This document shows positions 1-10,400 of a stretch of DNA of 64,000 bases, piece after piece (position 1 is the first letter of the stretch; the number at the start of each line of letters is the position of its first letter). The DNA is from Tetrahymena thermophila SB210 (Eukaryota > Ciliophora > Oligohymenophorea > Hymenostomatida > Tetrahymenidae). The stretch covers positions 248,001 through 312,000 of the forward strand of contig NW_002476169.1 of assembly GCF_000189635.1 (NCBI RefSeq). Reading direction: 5' to 3'. A program made the position numbers and the translations under genes. The notes under the pieces were generated by a model. That model saw only the letters and a program-made list of their open reading frames with translations, was not told the DNA's origin and made no database searches.

Positions 1-932
1 TTTCCCCTTCCCAAAAAGTGACATAGCAAAACGAAATTATTATGACGATTCGTGTTCATGTTGACTTGCTTGTTGCAGAATGAAAGAATTTATCTAATCT
101 ATTTATCTATCTATCTATGTATGTATGTTTTTGTTTGTTTGTTTTGTCTATTCTACCTCAGAGTTATATGTTTATTTTTATATGTGTATGTGTGTGGATT
201 CACTGCATTATCTAGAAAAGCTAATTTGAGAGGGTTATCTCTAACTTCAGTAAAAATAAAAAGTGCCAATAAATTAGTAGAGTGAAGCTAAAGAAATAAG
301 CTGTTTAATTTGTTTGTTTTTCTTGAAAAATTAGTGTATGTTTACTAAAATGAATTGCAAATCTTCTTGAAATTTTAGAGTACATGGATGAGGATATGAT
401 TATTATTTATTATTTATATTAGTAATTTAAATTGTTAACTTTCGCTTTAACTATAGAGGAAGGATAGTATAGAGTAATTTAATTTTTAGTTGAATAATCA
501 TAGAGTGTATCAATTAATTAGCACACTAGTTAAGTATTCTGAGAAAAAGTAATTGAACGCTCAAAATAAACTGACTTAATTAATTCAAAGTCTTTTTGAG
601 CAGCTTTACAAGAATTTTTACTTGAACATTTCATCTCTTTATTATTATTTGATAAAAATTATGCTAATCTAAATTCTAAACTTTTTGTTACTCAGTAAAA
701 TGATTCTATAAAATTAGTAAACTAAACGCCAATCTATTAGATAAAAAGCAATCCTCTCAATGTTAGTAGAATAATTGAAAATTGAAATCTAAATAAAGCT
801 CATGCTTTTATACGAAGTAGTAGAGAGACAGACAAGCAAACAAAAAAACAGTGAGGACATTTTTTCATTCGATCATTCAGCAATGTGTTGGAATTGTTTA
901 TAAGTTTGAATAAAAATAATTTTTATCATTGT
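1..932. other. intergenic AT-rich DNA
   Basis: No convincing gene was found. A T-rich open stretch at 52-285 is dominated by a simple-sequence tract and translates to a Tyr/Leu/Phe/Cys string without domain features, so it is not called. The 3' end of the minus-strand gene at 933-1307 lies just to the right. Confidence 0.6.
101..145. repeat. CTAT/GTAT/TTTG microsatellite
   Basis: Directly visible tandem tetranucleotides: CTAT units run into GTAT units and then TTTG units. It is simple sequence in an intergenic region, and no function is suggested. Confidence 0.85.
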
Positions 933-1307
933 TCATTGTTTATATCCATGATTGTGGCCTTCAATTCCTCTTCTGCTAATTATCAATGCAGTACCCAAAG
1001 CTACAAAAGGAAGAACTTATACTAAGACTCTCTTGGGGAAAGGCATGGAGGCACGGATTCTATCACGGATTACTTTACCACCTACAGAGTTGTAGAAGAT
1101 ATAAGAGAGAGATCCAACAGACAATAATCCTGCTACAGCAAAGAAGTCTTATTATGCAAGCTTTATGGCTGACTTATGTTGTTAAACGGTGAGTGTTTAT
1201 TCGCGATTCAAAAAGCGCTCTAACTCATTAGAATTAGGGAATTTGTATTTTCTAATAACTTCATCTGAGTAGTCTTCCAATTTAAGTCCTGTATAGCTGA
1301 TATTCAT
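933..1307 (-). CDS. small two-helix membrane protein, 124 aa, unknown family
   Basis: A single-exon minus-strand frame runs from ATG (1307) to TGA (933) and uses TAA/TAG as glutamine. Residues about 1-50 are polar (starts MNISYTGLKLEDY). Two hydrophobic segments follow: one around residues 51-73 containing FFAVAGLLSVGSLSYIFY, and one around 93-110 containing VLVQVLPFVALGTALII. A basic linker (IRDRIRASMPFPKR) lies between them, and the tail GIEGHNHGYKQ is short and polar. GC content and codon choice (GTC, GCC, CGC) are richer than the surroundings, as in well-expressed ciliate genes. The basic loop and two-helix hairpin would suit a small organelle or mitochondrial inner-membrane subunit, but that is inference and I do not recognise the family. 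The plus-strand ORF across 986-1192 is its antisense shadow. Confidence 0.75.
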
Positions 1308-2304
1308 TTTATATTTACTTAATTTACTTTTATTTTTTACTAATTCCTTGCTTTTTGCTTTTTCTCTTTGATTTTGTTTGCAAAATTTCTTTTCGTTTTG
1401 AATTCTTTATTTTAGTAAATATTTATTGCTTCTCTTTATCTTTCAGAATTTTATTTACCCTCTCTTTTAGATTAAGCAAAGACTCAAAATAGGTCTTAAT
1501 ATGATACATTATTGATATCTTCAATAAAATATCTAATCGAATTCATTTTATCATTTTCTTATCTAATATTCAATATAATACTCATTTAAGATTATGTATT
1601 TCTATTTTCAAACTAGTCATACAGCTTATCCGGCATACATTTTAAAATATATATATATATAATTTAATATAGAAACCCCCACTTATAAATGATCCTTCTT
1701 TGAGAATTTTATTTTTTTTCTCAATAAAACAATATCCTAGCTTAATATTTTATTGTTGATACAACGAATCTTTTAGTTTAGATTTTTAAATAGTGAATAA
1801 AAAAATTAAGTATAAATAAAAAGTTACAAATTTTATTTTTTCAATAATGAAATTTAATATAAATGATAAAATATTTACAGGTAATTAATTAATAATGAAA
1901 TGAATCAATTAAAAAAAGTAAATTTGAATTTAAAAAAATAATTTTCAAAAAAATTATTATTGAATTTATTTATATTTAGAATAATTATCTCAAACCAAAT
2001 CTTTGAGGCAAGAATTATAAATACAGTAAAGATAGGAACCCAGGCAGACAGACATGTGTTGATTTATCAGATAAAATTTAATTGAAGAAAATAAATTATT
2101 ACTAAAATAATGGTCCTTTTAATACTTTTAATATGATGATTAAATGAATTGATTATAAGTTCATATTTAAAATTTTAGATATGCAAAATGAAGCTTATAA
2201 ATTAATTAAAAAGATTTTGATTAATTTTGTTTGATAAATATTAATTAGTAATAAAAAATCAAATTAAATTAATTATATAGCGATTAAGCGTTAAAAAAAA
2301 GAAA
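1308..2304. other. divergent intergenic/promoter region
   Basis: About 1 kb separates the divergent starts at 1307 (-) and 2305 (+). It is AT-rich with poly-A/T tracts and an (AT)n run near 1650-1660. It must hold both 5' flanks. No coding frame or RNA gene was recognised. Confidence 0.55.
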
Positions 2305-3478
2305 ATGACTGTAGAATCAAGAGGAGTTGAATGGAATATATTTATATATAGAATCCTTAATGAGTTTATATTCAGCTCATTAATAGGTAAAATAGATCCA
2401 CCAACAAAAATGCCTTTCGATAAAGATTTCAACAAGATCCAAAAGAAGCAATTATTTAGAATTATAATGTTTGGTTTGATATTGATCGCAGCTAATATCG
2501 GGGCTTTTAAACACTTAAAAAAGTAAAGTTTATTTGAACAAATGCAAATCCCTCGTGTATGTACAGAAAGTTAAATTGAAAAAGCATTTTAAGATGCAGA
2601 AAGAGCTATATAGCAAACAAATAAAGGAATATTAGGAAAATAGGTTTAAATCAAAGAGAAGGAATTAAATGAGATGAAAGATATATTAAAAAATCCTGCA
2701 AGAAGAATCATTTATGATAAGTATGGAATCACTGATGTTAAGTACGCATCTTATTTAACTTCTACATACACAATGCATTAAATTTTATAAACCGGTGTTA
2801 GCTATTTGGTTCTTCTACTCGTAAGCATTGCTGGGTCAGGATAATAACAAAAGTCGATTATCAAGTGGCAAGTTTTATTAATTATAAACTTTTTTATTAT
2901 GGAAATTCATTTACTTCAATGCGACTCACTAAAGGTAAAAAATCATTCTAAAATTATCCTTTCAATAAAAATTTAAAATATTTAAAATTTTAAGGAAGTA
3001 AATAAATAAATAGTTAAATATATTGAAATATACATTTACTCATATGATAAAAATTTATTTTTCTTTTAAATAGGCAGACTTTATAGATTAACTTTTCCCT
3101 TACTTGACAATTTAGCATAGATTGATAATTATTAAGTTCCTATTAGTACCAGCTCAAATTATAGTTGGGTATATTTCCTCTAAGCTGACCCCTAATAAAG
3201 TGAGACATCTTTAATCCAAAGTCCTATTTTTGAAAGATGGCATATACTCTTAAATTTAATAGCTTTCATTATAGTAAGAAAATAATCCCAATGTTTCAGA
3301 CGAATAAAAATAACATTACAAGTTACTTAATCAAACTGCTAGTGATCATGCATAACTCCTAAAGGATACTAATGATATCATCAGCTTAAAGAATAAATAA
3401 AATGAAAGTAAATGGGACATAGGATCTCTTATTAAATTTTTATTAATAGGATATATCGTTTATTAATAGATTGAGTGA
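2305..3478 (+). CDS. multi-pass membrane protein with a J-like segment, 344 aa
   Basis: There are two exons, 2305-2934 and 3074-3478, with one phase-0 intron (2935-3073, GT..TAG); 1,035 coding nt end at TGA. The N-terminus carries a hydrophobic helix (LFRIIMFGLILIAANIGAF). It is followed by a segment starting LFEQMQIPR and ending in NPARRIIYDKYG, which resembles helices I and IV of a DnaJ domain with its typical RxxYDxxG end. The central His-Pro-Asp catalytic triplet of true J proteins is not visible. Further hydrophobic stretches follow (SYLVLLLVSIAG, VLLIINFFIM and, after the intron, LIIIKFLLVPAQIIVGYI), and the C-terminus is a last hydrophobic run (LIKFLLIGYIVY). By analogy with Sec63-like or DNAJC membrane proteins it could sit in the ER and touch Hsp70, but without HPD it may be a degenerate J-like protein. 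The gene model is firm; the function is tentative. Confidence 0.7.
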
Positions 3479-5334
3479 GATAATTAATCATTCAAATATG
3501 TTAAATTCGTTAAAATCATTTATCAAACTAATTTAAAGATATTCGCAAGTAAATAAATAAATAAATTATTTTTGTTTAGTCAAAATTTATGTTATTGAAA
3601 TTCACAAATTATACAATCATACATAAATAAATAAATTAGTTCACTCAATTTCATTAATTTCGTATTTAAAATTCTTTAAATAACCTAATTCAATTTTAAT
3701 TTATCCTCAAATTACTTTTAAAATACAAAATACATTCAATTAAACGAATATAAAAAGTCCAACTCCTCATATTAATTTATTTATCTTATCTTTATAAAAT
3801 TTAAAGCATCAAATTAAATCATTTTTAGTTATATTTATTTATTTATTTTAATTGATTTAATATTTAAAAATCGTTAAAAGGCAAAAAAATTTTTTTGGAT
3901 CTTTTAAAATTGATGATACATAAACATAAACATAATATTATTCTTTTTGTAATTGCTTGATTTATTAAATTAATATGTACTTCTTACTACCAAATTATTT
4001 ATTCTCAATGAATAATGCTGAATTAAGTAAATTAAATTAAAAATATGTAGCCAATTATTCAAAGTGATTATAAAGAGCTACATGTATAAATTAATATTTT
4101 TAAAAATAATCCTATTAAAAGCTTATTCAATTTAAGGAGTTAATAAAAATAATTTTTTATATATAAATTATTGTATTCAATTAAACAATTAATCAATGAA
4201 ATTCATTAATAATTAATTTAATAACAATTTAAAGAAGATTCTCTAATAAAAAAGCAAGCAATTTTTTATAAAAAAATATGAATGCTATTTTAAAATTGAA
4301 ACTTAATTGAATCTTTGTTTTAAAAATTTTTCTCATTATAAAGAACATGTTTCTATTTAATTATTATTAAATTTAGAATTACTTCTCATTAATCCTTTTT
4401 AATTATCTATTTCAATTAAGGAATAAATACAGAAGTAATTTAAATTGATTAAAGAAATGATTTAAATAAAGGTTAAATGAATAAACAATTTATTGATTTA
4501 GCTAATTAGTTAATAAGTTAGTTAACTAATTTTAATACAATTTTTAGAATTTATTTGAGGTACAAATTAATAAAATGATATTTATATTATACAATTTTAA
4601 TATTTTAGTTGTTATATTCATAATTTTTTGATATTAATTGCATGTATTATTTTTTAGATATTTAGTAAATACAAAAATATTTGTTTTTTTAGATTAATAA
4701 CATTAAAAAAATTTTAATGTTAATTCAATTTAATAACGAAGTTAGTAGTTTTGTAGGTATTTTCATGGTGAGTGCTAAATCATCATAGTTTAATTGAAAA
4801 CAATTTTATTACTATAAGAGTTATTATTTATTTATATTTATTTATTTAGAGCTTACTTTATATTTATTAAATTACTATTTGATAAAAGAAGAAAATTTAA
4901 GATTAATAAAAAGTAATTCAATTAATGTAATCAGATTAGTCACTAGTTTGTTCATTTTATATTTGACTAGAAAAAGTATCACTAACTGTTTAGCTAGCTA
5001 ATGATGAGCTAGTGAAGTCATATTAATTAAATTAATTATATAATTTTATGCTGCTGCTATCATCCGCGATGTTATAGTAAGGAGTTGGCGCAGAGAAGCT
5101 TTTATTAAATAAAAATGAAGGCGTTTAAAAAAAGTTTAAAGAAGAATAATGTTTATACTTTTTTTGTAATTTAACATTTACATACATAATAAAGTAGAAA
5201 ATAATGATTACCTTTTTTCATATAAATTTCTGTAATTACTAAATTAGCTTTCATTGCCTCTTCCTTCTTTTTTAATTTGTGACTACATAAAGTTTATTTT
5301 ACTTTTCATAAGCATCTCTTTCTTATATTTTCCT

Positions 5335-5388
5335 CTCTCTTCAATCTGCTATGATTTTGAGAAATCAACTTTGAATTGAGGAAGAGAG
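5335..5388. other. imperfect inverted repeat/hairpin
   Basis: CTCTCTT-CAAT (5335-5345) can pair with ATTG-AGG-AAGAGAG (5375-5388), giving 7 plus 4 base pairs with a 3-nt bulge and a loop of about 30 nt. It lies in otherwise featureless AT-rich DNA. It could be part of a structured RNA or be chance. Confidence 0.35.
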
Positions 5389-6339
5389 CCTATTTTAGAA
5401 ATTAAGCTTACTTTTGTATGTTAACTAAGCTAATCTTTTCTATTGATTTAAAGATTCAACTTATTTTCTTCCATATATGTAGGCTTAAATTTTATTTAAG
5501 GTCTATTTTCTATTAATTTATTAAATTAACTTTATCAAATACAGATATTCTGATATTATTTTTCTTTTTTTTTAATTATTTTAGAAATACATTATCAGAA
5601 AATACCTTAAGAATATTGTGATATCAATCAATTATTCAATTCTTTAATAATCACCAAATATTAAATTAATGCTGGATGATATTAAGTTCTATTTCATTTA
5701 TTCTCCTAAAACCAATAATTTAATTTATTAAATTACGTCTCATAAAAGCTATATTCTCAGTAGAACAAACATATTATATTAACTTCTATTTGTATATTTT
5801 GCTATTCTAATACCTTTTGATAAATACTTTAAGTTAAGTATGAATAAATGAATAGAAGAAATTAAATTTAAATAGTGATTATATGATAAACATTTTTATA
5901 AGTATAATTTGTAATTAAAGACTATTTTCTATATAAAAAAAATGCAGATAGATAAATATTTATTTATTTGTGTGATTTTTGGTTTTATCGACCTAAATAT
6001 TATTTAACTAACTTTTAATGAAAATCTAAAATTAATTAAATTTATTACGTTTATTAAACTTTAATTTCTAATAAACAAAAATTCTGAAGTAAATTCTTTG
6101 AATTATAAAATAGTTCTTTTTTTTATCTTATGTTAAGATTGTTATTACTAATAAAAAATACATATTTAATGAATAAATATTTCTTATTTAAAAGTAAGGT
6201 ATTTGTTTTAAGATTCAACTTTTATTACTTTTATCTCAAAAAATTTAAAATTTAATTGTAATTTAAAGCAGTAATATAATATTTTCAAAAAACTAATTAG
6301 TTATAACCAAACTTTTTTGGAATTATTTATCAGTAAAAA

Positions 6340-7020
6340 AGACTAATAATATATTTAATAAATTTTATATTAAATTATGTGTCTAACTTATTATGAATAA
6401 TTTTATTTTAATTGAAAACAAAATCATAAACTAATTTTTAAAATCTAAATACAATTGATAATATTTATTTATTAAACAAATAGTTTTCCTAAATGTAAAA
6501 ATAAAAAACTATTTTAAATAAATAAATAAATTAAATAAAAATAATCTTTTGATATTTTTTGTTTAATAGATTTAAATATTTTATTTTAATTAAATATAAA
6601 ATATATAAAATTTATTTTTCATCCTTTGAATAATTTCATAATTGTAATAAAAAATAAACATTTGATCTAAAAAAAATTAAACACATGTGGCCATAGTTTT
6701 TATAATTAATTATAAGTAAAATGATTAATTTATTAAATCAATTTTATATTTAGTTACACGTGTCTAATTTTAAATGAGTTTACATTAATTTTAAACAAAA
6801 ATATATTTTATTTAAAATATTAAATACTGAATATAGTAGAATATGTTTATTTATTTATTGAACAAATAATTGTTCTAAATATAAAAATAAAAAGAAGTAT
6901 TTTAAATAATTAAATAATCTTTTGATAATTTTTGTTTAATTAATTTCTATAATTAATATTAGCTAAATAAAAAAAAATAAATTTATTTTTTCATCATTTG
7001 AACAGTTTAAATGTTTTAAT
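6340..7020. repeat. diverged tandem duplication of a ~300-bp AT-rich module
   Basis: Two copies, roughly 6340-6650 and 6735-7020, share the same ordered landmarks 370-390 bp apart. These are a GTGTCTAA block, TTTATTRAACAAATA followed by CTAAATRTAAAAATAAAAA, then ATAATCTTTTGATA followed by TTTTTGTTTAAT, and a closing block TTTATTTTTCATC then TTTGAA. The copies differ by many substitutions and small indels, so the duplication is old. No coding frame crosses either copy. Confidence 0.65.
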
Positions 7021-7478
7021 TATATGATAATAATCATGAATATTATTATTTGGTTAAATTTAATGAAACTATTGATAAAAATGTTTAAAATATAATTAAA
7101 AAAAGTATAAATGATATTTAATTTATGGATATTTAAGATATCTGTAAATATTTGCATTAAAAACTTAGATAATAAGTAAAGTAAGCTATCAAAAAATTCT
7201 ATCAGGCTTTAATTTTAAATGTTAAATTTAAAATCTTTTATTTTTTATTTTAAATAAATTAATTGTATTTAAAAATTTATAAAATTATTTTTTTACTAAA
7301 CGAATTAAAAATTTTTTTTAATTCTCCTATAAAAGTAAATAACAATTTTCATTAAAAAAAACAAAAAATAATTGAAAAATAAATTTATTTGGAATAATTA
7401 ATTTTTTTCCTTTATATAAGATACTATTAAAAATTAATGGAAGCTAATTTATCTAGTTTTTGGATTTGGCTAGTGTAA

Positions 7479-10400
7479 TCAGTTCTCCCTATTTTTATAA
7501 AAGTTGATATTAAAAATTAAAACTAAATAGAATTTATTTACAAGTTTATTGAATATCCAAATATTTTCTATCCAAGAAGAGAAAAGATTTGTGAATAGAC
7601 TTGTTTTTTTAAGAAAGCAACAAAATCATCAAATAATTCCTTATTAGTATTAAATATATTCTCTCTTGTATATGGTTTAATAATTGCTGAGACACCATTC
7701 AAACGCTAATTTATTTATTTATTTATTAATTTATATTTGTTTATGCAATTGAAAATAATAAAATAATTTAATTTTTTTAATAAATTTCATAGAAGATATT
7801 AAGCAAACTGTTTTGAAAAATTTTATAATTATTGATCTATCTTATTACCTTTAAAGAAGATGCTGATTTGTAGTGCAATGATATACGTAAGTCTTTAACA
7901 GTTACTTTGCCAAAATAATAATGGAGAATAATTTCTTCTTGGGAAGACAGTTAATTCTATTTTAATGAAGAATTACTGTAATAACTTGATCTTGCACTTT
8001 AAGAGTGGTTTGATTTTTCTGATTTTGAAGGACTTGAAGTAGTTGGTGCTTATTCTTCTTAGAAAAGGAATAAATATATAGGATCAAATATATTTTCAGT
8101 TAGCTTAACTATCAATGGAGGAATGAAACATTCAAATCTATTATATGCCCTCCACTCTGTATTAAGATTTATACCCCTTAAGTCAACAAAGTCATGTTCA
8201 ATTCTAATTTGTAAATCATTTCCTTAATATTGTATCATGTCTTTATAATCTCCATCCTCCATTAAATTTTTTAGTGTAACTTATCCAAATATTAACGAGA
8301 AATGACCCTAATATTACAAATAAATAAATATAATTCAAATTAAAAAATTATAAAATATATTTTACAGAATTGTTGGAATAATTTATTGTTGAAGACTTCA
8401 AGCTCGGAAGACGGAAATCTAAGAAAGGCTTTCTATGTGAATCTAAGATTTTTATAATACAAGTCTACAAAAAATAAGAAATATGGCTGTTTTATTGCTT
8501 ATTATCTTATTGCTTTTGATGAAGATGATTCTGTATATGGGAAATTACCATATTTTTACCATGTCTTTTTAGTTCATTCTTCTTCTATTCGAATTAATGA
8601 GTCCATAATTATTATCTAAAAATTATAAAGTGAATATTTTTCAGCATTCATTAAAGATAATAGATAATTTATGAGTTAGTTACCTTGCCTCTGATTAAAG
8701 TAATAATGAAAAGAATTCTAAAGTTTTTATAAAGCAGTGGTAGTCTATACTTTCTATTTCTGAATATAAATTCTCTACCCTCAAGTCTAAGCCTTTGGAT
8801 CTTGGTTGCTAATTATAATTTTAAAAATAAGTCAAAGTAATTTATAATATTAATTACTCCATTCCATTTATAAATGTAGTCATCATCTGCTTGAGGTATG
8901 TTTTCTAAACTGACATTACGCCTAGCTCGATTTAGTTCTTAAATATATGGCTTTGAGAAGTCAACAATACTTTATTCCAAATTAAAGCTTGTATAATTAA
9001 TTACAGCATGAGTGGCTCTTATAATATGATAAATATTATGTGTTTTTTCATAATCGTAAACCCATCTCACAGCTGATTTTTAATTTTCTTTTCTAACTGA
9101 AAAGCAGTCTAAAGTTCTAAAGAATAGCTTAAAATTATGCTTCATGTCAATCTTTTACTTGTCATATGGAAGCTGATGAGATTATATTATCATAAAACAT
9201 TTTTCTCTAGATGTTAAAATCATTTAATTTTTTTGTTGCTTATAATATAAATTAAACTATGGATCTTCGATCTGAAGCACAAATTTCAAACGTGTTTGAA
9301 TTTTTCCATCAGATCTGTCAGCAGTGAGTTACATTCTTTTATTTATCAAATTAATCTCATTTTTTTTAATGATCTCTTCATTTTTAGATTCGGAACTTTA
9401 AGTTTAAGCATTTTTAACTTAATCTTTTAAATATTAAGCATTTTCCTCTTCATATTCGGTTGGAAATAGGACATTACTAACTATGTTGTTTAGCTAAGAT
9501 GTTATTAATAGCTTGCATCCTTTAAATGACAAGCAGTTTTTAATTACTTACTAAGGTGTTATTTCTTTGTGCATAACACCATTTTCATCTATTTAGATTT
9601 TAGAAATAATAAAATTTAGCAAAATTTGCTCTTTAAAAATAATAAATAAAAGAAAAAAATTTTTTATTGTGTAAAAATAAAAAATTTAATGAAAAATAAT
9701 TAATTACCTTATATTTATACTTCGAAACCTAATTATTTATCTTGTTCATAAACAAGACTATCTGAGCTAAAGAAAATGCTTGATACATTAAAATCGAAAT
9801 CTTCTTAATACTATATATTTTAGGAATCTTAACCTTTTTAATCATGGTTTTAATGATGATGACTATGTTATGATCCTCTTTCTTTATTTACTTTAATTGG
9901 GAAAAGTTTAGGCTAGCTTAAAGAGTGCTTTATCTCCGTATGACTTGGATCAGTATTGCTTTTAGCTTAATTGTTATTTTGAGATTTTGAAATCTATTTT
10001 CCTTCTTATATTATAGTATTTTCTGAATTATCTTAAGAATTATTTAATTTTTAGGATTTTATATCACTTTAATTAGATTATGTAGAAATTTGACTATCTT
10101 TATTGAGTTTTTCATTCATTTAATTAATGTTATTATTATTTTATTTTTCAGAATTAGATGCTTATTCAGTTTTAGATTCTTAAGCATCATTACTTGATTT
10201 ACATGACTTTAAAGGTGAATACTTAGATTCAAAGTTATGCTAATTATCATCTGTAAAATATAAAATATCATCTTATTTTTTGTTGTTTAACAAGATATTA
10301 GAATTATTCTATTTATCATTTAAATTTTCTTGCAATTTTTAGCTACTTTTTAAAGAATCTGATTGAATTTCTTGACTTTCCTAATTAACTTCTGTCAAAG

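Larger units (their letters stand above)
3479..7478. other. 4-kb AT desert without a gene
   Basis: No reading frame of any quality was found on either strand across 4 kb, unusually long for the gene spacing in this window. It contains a diverged duplication (about 6340-7020), a short GC-richer island (5049-5100) and a small potential hairpin (5335-5388). Regulatory sequence, an untranslated RNA gene or a retained germline-limited segment are all possible and cannot be separated by reading. Confidence 0.6.

Noticed and set aside
101..145. Tetranucleotide run as a telomere or CRISPR-like repeat
   Set aside because: The unit is CTAT/GTAT/TTTG, not the ciliate CCCCAA/TTGGGG telomere, and there are no spacers.
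986..1192. 68-aa plus-strand ORF (and an overlapping 74-aa plus frame from 948)
   Set aside because: Antisense to the much better minus-strand gene at 933-1307, which has a clean start, stop and two membrane helices.
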